This document shows, piece after piece, positions 1 through 6,431 of a stretch of 22,631 nucleotides of DNA. The stretch spans positions 1 to 22,631 of the forward strand of contig CAJMLL010000040.1 in assembly GCA_905214225.1 (NCBI GenBank), given 5' to 3'. The translations under genes were made by a program, and so were the position numbers. Source of the stretch: an uncultured bacterium. GTDB lineage: Bacteria; Bacillota; Clostridia; Peptostreptococcales; Anaerovoracaceae. Positions within the stretch are counted from its first letter, which is position 1. Every line of letters begins with the position of its first letter. The notes beneath the pieces were generated by a model, which saw nothing but the letters and a program-made list of their open reading frames with translations, was not told the DNA's origin and did no database searches.

Positions 1-4
1 ATAT

Positions 5-66
5 AGACCGTAGAAGCGTTGAAAAATGAACGTTTTCGGACGGTCTGTGGGGGGGGGCTGCAGCCC
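5..66. repeat. Hairpin, nine-G run and 12-bp palindrome upstream of thi promoter
   Basis: The arms AGACCGT (5-11) and ACGGTCT (40-46) are perfect complements, with a further imperfect inner stem (CGTT against AACG). An uninterrupted run of nine G residues follows at 49-57. Its last bases belong to the palindrome GGGCTGCAGCCC (55-66). No U-tract follows the hairpin on the + strand. It may be the end of the transcript of a gene to the left, but that gene lies outside the window. There is no coding region in the first 340 bases. Confidence 0.5.
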
Positions 67-100
67 GCATGCCGGCCGCATCCAATCCATTTTCAAACTC

Positions 101-129
101 TTGACATCTGCCTTTTGTCAAAATACAAT
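101..129 (+). promoter_or_regulatory. Consensus sigma-A promoter of the thiamin-precursor operon
   Basis: TTGACA (101-106) and TACAAT (124-129) are separated by exactly 17 bases. A start near 136 would put the TPP aptamer right at the 5' end of the transcript. The promoter is close to consensus, as expected for an operon controlled downstream by a riboswitch rather than by initiation. Confidence 0.85.
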
Positions 130-146
130 ATATACAAGTATGTGAA

Positions 147-224
147 GACCAGGGGAGCCGAAAGGCTGAGAGGCGGCGTGCCGCGACCCTTGAACTGATC
201 TGGATCATGCCAGCGTAGTGAGTC
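147..224 (+). promoter_or_regulatory. TPP (THI-box) riboswitch aptamer
   Basis: The sequence carries the hallmark THI-box blocks in order: AGGGG (151-155), CTGAGA (166-171), an ACCCTTGAAC-type block followed by TGATCTGGAT (about 186-205), and ATGCCAGCGTAG (207-218). These are the pyrimidine- and pyrophosphate-sensing parts of the thiamin pyrophosphate aptamer. An intrinsic terminator follows 36 bases later and then a thiamin-transport operon, so ligand binding should stop transcription. The segment GACCAGG (147-153) is perfectly complementary to CCTGGTC (270-276) in the terminator loop, which suggests the alternative fold. Confidence 0.95.
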
Positions 225-260
225 ATTGTCGAAATGCTTGAATTTTACACGTAAGCAATG

Positions 261-292
261 CCCTGCCGGCCTGGTCCGCGCAGGGTTTTCTT
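261..292 (+). terminator. Riboswitch-controlled intrinsic terminator
   Basis: The arms CCCTGC (261-266) and GCAGGG (280-285) form the stem, followed directly by TTTTCTT (286-292). It lies between the TPP aptamer and the first gene. The loop contains CCTGGTC, which can pair with the 5' edge of the aptamer. This is the expression platform: terminated when TPP is bound, read through when it is not. Confidence 0.85.
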
Positions 293-342
293 ATGCTTTC
301 AGTAATTAAATCAGATCATTGAATGTGAATGGAGGAGTTAAA

Positions 343-645
343 ATGCAGGCAAGTGTAGCGATTCAGGTACTTCCGGATGTTCATCCTGACGAGGAAATTG
401 TACGGATTGTCGATGAAGTTATTGCATACATCAAGAGTACCGGACTTCATTATTATGTCGGTCCGTATGAGACGGTCATCGAGGGGGATGACTACGATCA
501 GCTCATGGATATCGTAAAGGAATGCCAGCATGTGGCAATCAAGGCAGGCGCGCCAAAGGTTTCCGCCTATGTCAAGATTGAGTACAAGCCAGAAGGGGAG
601 ATATTGACGATTGATAAGAAAGTTTCCAAGTATCATCAAGAATAA
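343..645 (+). CDS. Thiamin-binding-family protein (MTH1187/YkoF-like)
   Basis: This 100-residue soluble protein matches the small MTH1187/YkoF-like family (thiamine_BP, formerly DUF77), whose members form ferredoxin-like folds and bind thiamin or related ligands. Family features seen are the N-terminal strand ASVAIQVLP, the helix with acidic residues (DEEIVRIVDEVI), the strand pair LHYYVGPYETVIEG, and a C-terminal helix followed by a VKIEYKP strand. The ATG at 343 is chosen because GGAGGAG (331-337) sits just upstream; an in-frame TTG at 319 has no such site. Bacillus YkoF holds two such domains; this one holds one. It is the first gene behind the TPP riboswitch, so a role in thiamin or pyrimidine-precursor handling is likely. 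It may act as a cytosolic ligand carrier or sensor for the transporter; that part is inference. Confidence 0.85.
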   Translation: MQASVAIQVLPDVHPDEEIVRIVDEVIAYIKSTGLHYYVGPYETVIEGDDYDQLMDIVKECQHVAIKAGAPKVSAYVKIEYKPEGEILTIDKKVSKYHQE

Positions 646-1396
646 AGGCCCGGCGGTTATCGCCATTCTCGTAATTATCGGACTCTGGGAGCTCATCTGT
701 GTAACCGGATGGGTCCCGCGCTATATGCTGCCGACGCCCGGAGATGTGCTGATGTCGCTGATCAGTGACTGGAGTCTGCTCTGGGAGAACGCGGAAGTCA
801 CCCTTCAGGAGGCGATTTACGGTCTTTTGATCGGCATTGGGATTGGCTTCGTGTTCGCGGTTCTGATGGACATGTTCGACACGCTGTACCGGGCACTGTA
901 CCCGGTCATGGTGCTGTCGCAGACCATTCCGACCGTCGCCATTGCGCCGCTTCTGGTGCTGTGGTTCGGCTATGAAATGAAGCCGAAGATCATCCTGGTC
1001 GTGATCGCGTCCTTCTTCCCGATCGCAGTCGGCCTGCTGGACGGATTCAAGTCCGCGGACCCGGATTCCGTCAACCTGCTGCGCTCCATGGGCGCGGGCA
1101 AGCTGAAGATTTTCCGCTATCTGAAGGCACCGTCGGCGCTTCCGAGCTTTTTCTCAGGACTGAGAATTGCAACAGCATATTCTGTTGTTACGGCGGTCAT
1201 CAGTGAATGGCTCGGCGGATTCAGCGGCCTGGGCGTGTACATGACGCGCGTAAAGAAGGCATACGCCTTCGATAAAATGTTTGCGGTTATTATCATTATC
1301 TCTGTGGTTTCACTGCTCCTGATGGCTGTGGTCAGCATTCTGGAGCGTGTCTGCCTGCCTTACCGTCATCTCGACGATGCGGAGAAGCAGTCTTAG
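611..1396 (+). CDS. thiX: ABC importer permease, ThiX type (thiamin pyrimidine precursor)
   Basis: This integral membrane protein of 261 residues belongs to the SsuC/TauC/ThiX permease family. About six membrane segments are visible, starting with AVIAILVIIGLWELICVTG. The cytoplasmic coupling loop (EAA motif) reads LLRSMGAGKLKIFRYLKAP, about residues 157-175. The start is a TTG at 611, with AAGGGGAG about ten bases upstream, so the gene begins inside the last 35 bases of the preceding gene, which suggests translational coupling. No ATG near the front would leave a complete protein. With the ThiY lipoprotein and ATPase that follow, it should import a pyrimidine such as HMP or formylaminopyrimidine. 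The family also contains sulfonate and taurine permeases, so substrate assignment rests on the riboswitch and ThiY. Confidence 0.85.
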   Translation: MIRKFPSIIKNKGPAVIAILVIIGLWELICVTGWVPRYMLPTPGDVLMSLISDWSLLWENAEVTLQEAIYGLLIGIGIGFVFAVLMDMFDTLYRALYPVMVLSQTIPTVAIAPLLVLWFGYEMKPKIILVVIASFFPIAVGLLDGFKSADPDSVNLLRSMGAGKLKIFRYLKAPSALPSFFSGLRIATAYSVVTAVISEWLGGFSGLGVYMTRVKKAYAFDKMFAVIIIISVVSLLLMAVVSILERVCLPYRHLDDAEKQS

Positions 1397-1442
1397 CGGC
1401 GCAGAGGACAAAATTTAACTGTAGCAAGGGGAGTAATCATTC

Positions 1443-2480
1443 ATGAAAAAGAAATCAATCATAAAGAAAATCCTGGTGGGCGCCCTCGCGGGAGCCATGG
1501 TTTTCAGCCTCGCGGCCTGCGGAAGCGGTTCCTCGAAGAAGAAGTCATCTTCTTCTGATTCCAATCTGAAGCAGATCACGGTCTGCCTGGACTGGACACC
1601 GAACACCAACCACACCGGATTATATACAGCAATTGAAAAGGGATATTTCAAGAAACAGGGCCTGAAGGTCAAGGTCGTTCAGCCATCCGATGACGGCGCA
1701 GAGCAGATTGTCGGCAGCGGCAAGGCTCAGTTCGGCGTCAGCGCTCAGGACACCATGGCCAACGCTCTGGTCGGAAAGAGCAAAGTGCCAATCACCTGCG
1801 TTGCCGCCATCCTGCAGCATAACACATCCGGAATCATTTCCAGAAAAGCAGACGGCATCACCAGCCCGAAGGGCATGATGAACCATAAGTATGCAACCTG
1901 GGATCAGCCGATTGAAAAGGCTATGCTGAAAGAAGTTGTCAACAACGATGGTGGAGATTTCTCCAAGGTCAAGCTGATTCCTTCCACCGTAACCGATGAG
2001 GCTTCTGCCCTGAAGAAGAAGTCCGTAGACTGCATCTGGGTATTCAACGGCTGGGCAACCATCGCCTGCAAGCAGGCCGGCCTGAAGGTCAACTTCTGGT
2101 ATTTCAAGGACCTGAACAAGACCTTCGATTACTACACACCGGTTTACATCGCCAACAACAATTATCTGAAGAAGAACCCGAAGCAGGCAAAGGCCTTCAT
2201 GAAGGCTCTGTCTCAGGGCTATAATTACGCGGCAAAGCATCCGAAGGAGTCCGCAGACATCCTGATGAAGGAGAATAAGGAGCTGCGCAGCAATAAGAAG
2301 CTGATCTACGCAAGCCAGAAGTACCTGTCCAAACAGTACATCGCAGATGCCAAACAGTGGGGCTGCGTTGATCCGACACGCTGGAACCGTTTCTACAGCT
2401 GGCTGGATCAGAACAAGCTGGTGAAAGAAAAGCTGACCGCGAACGAGGGCTTCACCAACGATTATCTGCCGGCAAAATAG
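1443..2480 (+). CDS. thiY: ThiY-type substrate-binding lipoprotein (NMT1/THI5-like)
   Basis: This 345-residue protein captures the transporter's substrate outside the membrane. It has a basic N-terminus, a hydrophobic segment and a lipobox (LAAC, lipidated Cys 26), then a short Ser/Lys linker (GSGSSKKKSSSSDS). The mature domain opens with the THI5/NMT1 signature CLDWTPNTNHTGLY and continues with the GxAQFGVSAQD-type motif of the family. The cysteine-rich CCCFC motif of the yeast HMP synthase Thi5 is absent, so it is a binding protein, not an enzyme. Bacterial ThiY proteins bind formylaminopyrimidine or HMP. AAGGGGAG (1426-1433) precedes the ATG. It lies between the permease and ATPase genes of the same importer. 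Confidence 0.9.
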   Translation: MKKKSIIKKILVGALAGAMVFSLAACGSGSSKKKSSSSDSNLKQITVCLDWTPNTNHTGLYTAIEKGYFKKQGLKVKVVQPSDDGAEQIVGSGKAQFGVSAQDTMANALVGKSKVPITCVAAILQHNTSGIISRKADGITSPKGMMNHKYATWDQPIEKAMLKEVVNNDGGDFSKVKLIPSTVTDEASALKKKSVDCIWVFNGWATIACKQAGLKVNFWYFKDLNKTFDYYTPVYIANNNYLKKNPKQAKAFMKALSQGYNYAAKHPKESADILMKENKELRSNKKLIYASQKYLSKQYIADAKQWGCVDPTRWNRFYSWLDQNKLVKEKLTANEGFTNDYLPAK

Positions 2481-2498
2481 TACCGGAGCAAGGGGATT

Positions 2499-3266
2499 AT
2501 GAATAAATTACAAGTCGAAAATGTCAATGTGTCCTTCAGCGGAAACCAGATTCTGAAAGATATCTCGATTCATCTTGAAGAGGGAGAACTGGTCAGCCTG
2601 CTGGGCGTCAGCGGAAGCGGAAAAACCACGCTCTTCAACGTGATTTCCGGTCTGCTGAAACCGCAGCAGGGAAGGGTTACGCTTAACGGACGGGATATCA
2701 CCGGAAAGCCGGGCCAGATCAGCTACATGCTGCAGAAGGACCTGCTGCTTCCCTATCGCACGATTCAGGATAATGTCGCGCTGCCGCTGCTGCTGCAGGG
2801 CATGCGGAAGAAAGAGGCGCGCCGGAAGGCCGCCGCGATGTTCGATGAATTCGGGCTCGCGGGAACGGAGCGGAAATATCCGTCCCAGCTGTCCGGAGGC
2901 ATGCGCCAGCGTGCCGCACTGCTCAGAACCTACATGTTCTCTCAGGACGTCGCACTCCTGGATGAGCCATTCTCCGCGCTGGACACTCTGACCAAGACAC
3001 AGATCCACCACTGGTACCTGCAGGTCATGGAAAAAATTCATCTGTCGACGCTGTTTATCACGCATGACATCGATGAGGCCATCCTGCTTTCTGACCGGAT
3101 CTATATTCTGACCGGAAAACCGGGAGAAATCCTCGATGAAATCACCGTGAAAGAGAAGAAACCACGCGGAAACGACTTCCCGCTGACAGATGCGTTTTTG
3201 AATTATAAGAGGACGATTATCAGAAGACTGGAAGAATCCGGAGTTTCCGGCGTTTCGCTGGGATAG
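2499..3266 (+). CDS. thiZ: ABC importer ATPase, ThiZ type
   Basis: This 255-residue ATPase should power the ThiX/ThiY importer. All nucleotide-binding motifs are intact: Walker A GVSGSGKTT (36-44), Q-loop Gln 79, signature LSGGMRQR (131-138), Walker B VALLDEP (151-157), and switch His 189 in ITHDIDEA. It fits the SsuB/TauB/ThiZ branch (taurine/nitrate class). The gene follows thiY by 18 bases with an AAGGGGA site. A bidirectional terminator comes about 70 bases after its stop, so it is the last gene of the operon. Confidence 0.9.
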   Translation: MNKLQVENVNVSFSGNQILKDISIHLEEGELVSLLGVSGSGKTTLFNVISGLLKPQQGRVTLNGRDITGKPGQISYMLQKDLLLPYRTIQDNVALPLLLQGMRKKEARRKAAAMFDEFGLAGTERKYPSQLSGGMRQRAALLRTYMFSQDVALLDEPFSALDTLTKTQIHHWYLQVMEKIHLSTLFITHDIDEAILLSDRIYILTGKPGEILDEITVKEKKPRGNDFPLTDAFLNYKRTIIRRLEESGVSGVSLG

Positions 3267-3332
3267 AGCGGAAAGGCCGCGGCCGCAGGCTGACCAGAGC
3301 AGAACGCGGAAGCGGCAGATGAAAGAAATGAA

Positions 3333-3385
3333 AAAAGAGACGACTGTCTGGCCCTGTAAGAAGAGGCCGTGCAGTCGTCTCTTTT
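3333..3385. terminator. Bidirectional intrinsic terminator between convergent operons
   Basis: The arms AAAAGAGACGACTG (3333-3346) and CAGTCGTCTCTTTT (3372-3385) pair over 14 bases, with a second inner GGCC/GGCC pairing (3350-3353 with 3365-3368). The + strand side ends in TTTTGGTTTTTGC. On the - strand the stem is followed by a T-rich run (TTTTTTCATTTC). It can end both the thi operon and the surface-polymer operon arriving from the right. Confidence 0.9.
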
Positions 3386-3448
3386 GGTTTTTGCTTTTTG
3401 TTCCGCTGTTCCTCTGCTTTCTCTGCCGGACGGAAGTCTGCTGTGGGT

Positions 3449-4516
3449 TTAATAGGTTAAATCGTGGCGGGACTTCTTCTCATTAACACGGTAATGCAGG
3501 GCATCGATCAGCTGCTCCGGTTTTGCAAAGCGCAGAAGTCTTTCAAAGTTCTTCTTATCGTAGGCAAGCAGGCCGACCAGTTCCAGGAACGGGTTGAAAT
3601 CGTCATCAAATACCGGCGCTTTGGAATCAAATCCGGTGGCTGCTGCAGCCTTTTCAACGAGCTGGTCGCGGAGCTCATAGTGCGTGTTCGGGTTTTCCGG
3701 CGGGTTGTTGATGTCATAGAGAGAAGGATTGATCATGTAATTCTCAACCTTGATCTCGTTGAAGACACCCTCCAAACCGGCAAAACGGCCGCGGCGCTTG
3801 AGAATCCCGTCGGACAGTTTATCTGTGGTCAGCATGCAGACCGGGGTTCCGAAGGCGATTCCCGGAAGTCCGACATGAAGACGCGGGGTGACGATGCATG
3901 CGGCATTATGATAAACATAAAGCAGGATTTTTGCGACGGTCATGCGGTCGACACTCTTGAAAACCGGGAAGATCATGCGGCTGATGTTGTACACCGGCTT
4001 GTCTGCGCGTTTGCGGATCTTCTGCTCCATGTATTCCGGGACATCTACGCAGACGATGTAATCTCCGGCCTTTTCCTCTTTGATCTTCTGATTCGGAAGC
4101 AGGGTCATGGTCAGGCAGCCGGTAAAATACGCATCAATTCCGTATTTCTGCAGGAATGCAGCAGTGCCCGTGTCACGGCATCCGATCGGTCCGTGCTTTT
4201 TCAGGTATTCGACGACTTCATCCCGCATAAAGGTGTCATTTCTGAATGCTTCACGGAGATGAAAGGATAAGAAGATCGGATCAATGTCCTCTGATGGAGG
4301 GAAATGTTTCTTTTCCCACATCCACCAGGCGTTCATAAACAACTTTACCTTCTCCCCGTGATCGGAATGAAATTCATCGACACGTTCTCTCGGGATATAG
4401 TAGTCGATCTGAGGAAGAAAGCGCATGGCAGCAACGGACTGAATTTCATCTCCGATATTGGTAGATGAGTAACGAAGGCATCCGTAGCTGTTTTTTTTCA
4501 TTAACTTGTCGAACAT
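3449..4516 (-). CDS. Polysaccharide pyruvyl transferase family protein
   Basis: This 355-residue cytosolic protein resembles the polysaccharide pyruvyl transferase family (PF04230), which moves pyruvate from phosphoenolpyruvate onto sugars of surface polymers as a ketal. Supporting features are the N-terminal STNIGDEIQS motif (residues 18-27), the central block IGCRDTGTAAFLQKYGI followed by the FTGCLTMTLLP segment, and the late VTPRLHVGLPGIAFGTPV block with its Arg-Leu-His triad. The start has AAGGAG seven bases upstream. It is the last gene of the nine-gene polymer operon, 34 bases after the SDR gene. Acceptor and product cannot be read from sequence; the family also includes members of unproven activity. 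A role in decorating the alditol-phosphate polymer is inference from position. Confidence 0.8.
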   Translation of the reverse strand: MFDKLMKKNSYGCLRYSSTNIGDEIQSVAAMRFLPQIDYYIPRERVDEFHSDHGEKVKLFMNAWWMWEKKHFPPSEDIDPIFLSFHLREAFRNDTFMRDEVVEYLKKHGPIGCRDTGTAAFLQKYGIDAYFTGCLTMTLLPNQKIKEEKAGDYIVCVDVPEYMEQKIRKRADKPVYNISRMIFPVFKSVDRMTVAKILLYVYHNAACIVTPRLHVGLPGIAFGTPVCMLTTDKLSDGILKRRGRFAGLEGVFNEIKVENYMINPSLYDINNPPENPNTHYELRDQLVEKAAAATGFDSKAPVFDDDFNPFLELVGLLAYDKKNFERLLRFAKPEQLIDALHYRVNEKKSRHDLTY

Positions 4517-4550
4517 GGAATACTCTCCTTCCAGTGGTTGTTAGTAATTT

Positions 4551-5618
4551 TTATTTTCTGCCTGTCTTCATGCTTGCGATCAGGCGTTTGAACATCTCTT
4601 TCAGATCGACCTCTGCCGTCCAGCCGAGGGCTTCCAGTCTGGATGGATCCAGTCGGATCACCATCTCTGGGTTATAGCCGAATTTGGAAATATCATCCGG
4701 AATGTCGATGCAGACATGGGTGCTTCCGTCAGGATTCAGGGAAGCCGTGAGATCGGCCATTTCCCGGATGGAGCAGGCGGTGTCCGGATTGGCCACGTTG
4801 TAGGCTTCTCCGGTATTTCCATGCAGGAGAACCGTCAGGATGCCCTTTACGGCATCTCTGGTATAGCAGTAGTTGCGTACCGTTCTTCCTTCCGTATGAA
4901 GGGAAATGTCTCTCTTTTCAATGACGCAGCGGGCGAATTCGGCGAAGACGCGGCCATCGTCATAGCGGACTCCCGGACCGAAGGTCTGGGCCAGGCGCAC
5001 GATTTTAGCCGGCACACCGTATTCAGAAGCGTAGGAGGCGCAGAGGCACTCCACGATGCGCTTTCCTTCGGAATAACTGCTGCGTACGCTGGTGGAATCG
5101 ATATATCCGTGTCCAGTTTCAGGCATGCTTTCCTGACCCGGGTCAGGTGTACCGTAGACTTCCAGCGAAGACAGATAGATGAAGCCGGAAACTTCTTTTT
5201 CGCGGGCAAAACGGAGCATGTTGTCGGTTCCGTCGATGGCCGCGTGGATGGTCTCTACAGGATGAGAGACAAAGTATTTAGATCCGGTAGGGCTGGCCGT
5301 GTGGATAATATAGTCGACGTCTCCGTCAAAGTCTGGATGCTCGGCGATGTCTCCTGTGACAATGGTCAGTCCGTCCTGGAAATCGGAAAAGAGCGCTTCG
5401 GCCTTCTTCTGATTGCGGACGAAAGCAGCAACCTTAATGCTGTCGCCGTAGAGTTTATTGCTCAGCAGCAGTCCTCTGCAGATCTGCGATCCGATCAGTC
5501 CGGTTGCTCCGGTGATAAAGAATGTTCTGCCGCTCAGCTTCTGCGCGTGGCAGAAGGCAGCCAGATTCTCAAGATCTTCAGCAAGAACAGGATCTTCTGT
5601 TTTCCATTTTTCTGTCAT
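4551..5618 (-). CDS. Extended SDR, NAD(P)-dependent reductase/epimerase/dehydratase
   Basis: This 355-residue protein is an extended short-chain dehydrogenase. The cofactor loop is GATGLIG (37-43), the catalytic Ser lies in YLSSLEVYG (around 150-151), and the Tyr-Lys pair is YSEGK (182-186). The strand after the first Rossmann helix ends in FVRNQKK, with Arg 68 where NAD-preferring members carry an acidic residue, so NADPH use is plausible. Its ATG comes two bases after the stop of the IspD-like gene, and its GGAGGG site lies inside that gene, so the two are very likely coupled. That pairing recalls the pneumococcal mnp1/mnp2 pair proposed for NDP-mannitol synthesis (from memory). I therefore infer that it reduces or converts a sugar phosphate or CDP-sugar to a CDP-alditol precursor. 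An ordinary nucleotide-sugar epimerase is the alternative. Confidence 0.75.
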   Translation of the reverse strand: MTEKWKTEDPVLAEDLENLAAFCHAQKLSGRTFFITGATGLIGSQICRGLLLSNKLYGDSIKVAAFVRNQKKAEALFSDFQDGLTIVTGDIAEHPDFDGDVDYIIHTASPTGSKYFVSHPVETIHAAIDGTDNMLRFAREKEVSGFIYLSSLEVYGTPDPGQESMPETGHGYIDSTSVRSSYSEGKRIVECLCASYASEYGVPAKIVRLAQTFGPGVRYDDGRVFAEFARCVIEKRDISLHTEGRTVRNYCYTRDAVKGILTVLLHGNTGEAYNVANPDTACSIREMADLTASLNPDGSTHVCIDIPDDISKFGYNPEMVIRLDPSRLEALGWTAEVDLKEMFKRLIASMKTGRK

Positions 5619-5620
5619 TG

Positions 5621-6403
5621 CTATTTTCCCTCCGGTCTTTTCTTGAAACGGCTGAGAATCGAACTGGAGCGCTTGGTGAGACCCAGTCCGAATGCCTGCT
5701 CGTTTTCATTGTACTGCAGCAGGGCACGGAAGATGTACACATCTTCCGGTGTAGTAACCTTGATGTTTCCGCGGTTGCCTTCAACCATATGAACCGGAAT
5801 GCCCAGTGTGGTGCAGATTGTGCAGGCATCGACCATGTCCCTATAGCCTTCCGGTCTCTTGCGGATGCGGTCATGCGCTTCGATGATGTCCTTCAGGTGG
5901 AAGGTCTGCGGCGCCTGTGCGGCGAATGTTTCGCGGCGGTAAGGCACGGAATCGACATGTTCGCCGTTCTTGCTGAGAAGAATGGTTTCATAGCATGCGG
6001 TTGTCGTAATCGCATTTCCTTTTTCTTCAGCTGTTTCGATGTTCTTCGTGATGACATCGTGGTCTACGCAAGGGCGGACGCCGTCGTGAAGCAGGACGAT
6101 ACTGTCCGGATCATTTTCGCTGATTCCCTTCTGCAGGCAGTTGTAAATCGAATCCTGCGCGGTGGCGCCGCCCGGAATAACTGCTGCAACCTTGGTCAGG
6201 CGGTACTGGTCAACCAGTTCTTCTACATAAGGAATGTAATCTTCCAGTGTAGAAATATAAATCTTGTCGATCAGTTCATGCCACTGGAAGAGTTCTACGG
6301 TATGCACCAGAATCGGCTTGCCGTTGATCTCCAGAAACTGTTTCGGAATTCCGGCGCCCATACGGACACCGCTTCCGCCTGCAAAAATCATTGCTATATT
6401 CAT
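5621..6403 (-). CDS. IspD/TarI-family CTP:alditol-phosphate cytidylyltransferase (first of two)
   Basis: This 260-residue protein belongs to the IspD/TarI cytidylyltransferase family, which joins CTP and a polyol phosphate to give a CDP-alditol. The CTP loop is FAGGSGVRMG (7-16) with Lys 21 in PKQF. The second nucleotide block is HDGVRP (106-111), where most members have HDAARP or HDAVRP. The GGATAQDS segment (78-85) has Ala where IspD and TarI usually carry a conserved Arg (GGxxRxxS). A basic C-terminal tail (TKRSSSILSRFKKRPEGK) extends beyond the usual fold. Placement between a CDP-alditol phosphotransferase and an SDR argues for polymer precursor synthesis, not isoprenoid synthesis. The substrate is unknown and probably differs from that of the other cytidylyltransferase. 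The start has GGAGG about nine bases upstream. Confidence 0.8.
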   Translation of the reverse strand: MNIAMIFAGGSGVRMGAGIPKQFLEINGKPILVHTVELFQWHELIDKIYISTLEDYIPYVEELVDQYRLTKVAAVIPGGATAQDSIYNCLQKGISENDPDSIVLLHDGVRPCVDHDVITKNIETAEEKGNAITTTACYETILLSKNGEHVDSVPYRRETFAAQAPQTFHLKDIIEAHDRIRKRPEGYRDMVDACTICTTLGIPVHMVEGNRGNIKVTTPEDVYIFRALLQYNENEQAFGLGLTKRSSSILSRFKKRPEGK

Positions 6404-6431
6404 TTACCATACCTCCATCTGCACGACTCTG

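Noticed and set aside
1443..2480. HMP-phosphate synthase (Thi5-type enzyme)
   Set aside because: The CCCFC cysteine motif needed by the enzyme is missing, and a lipobox marks it as a transporter binding protein.
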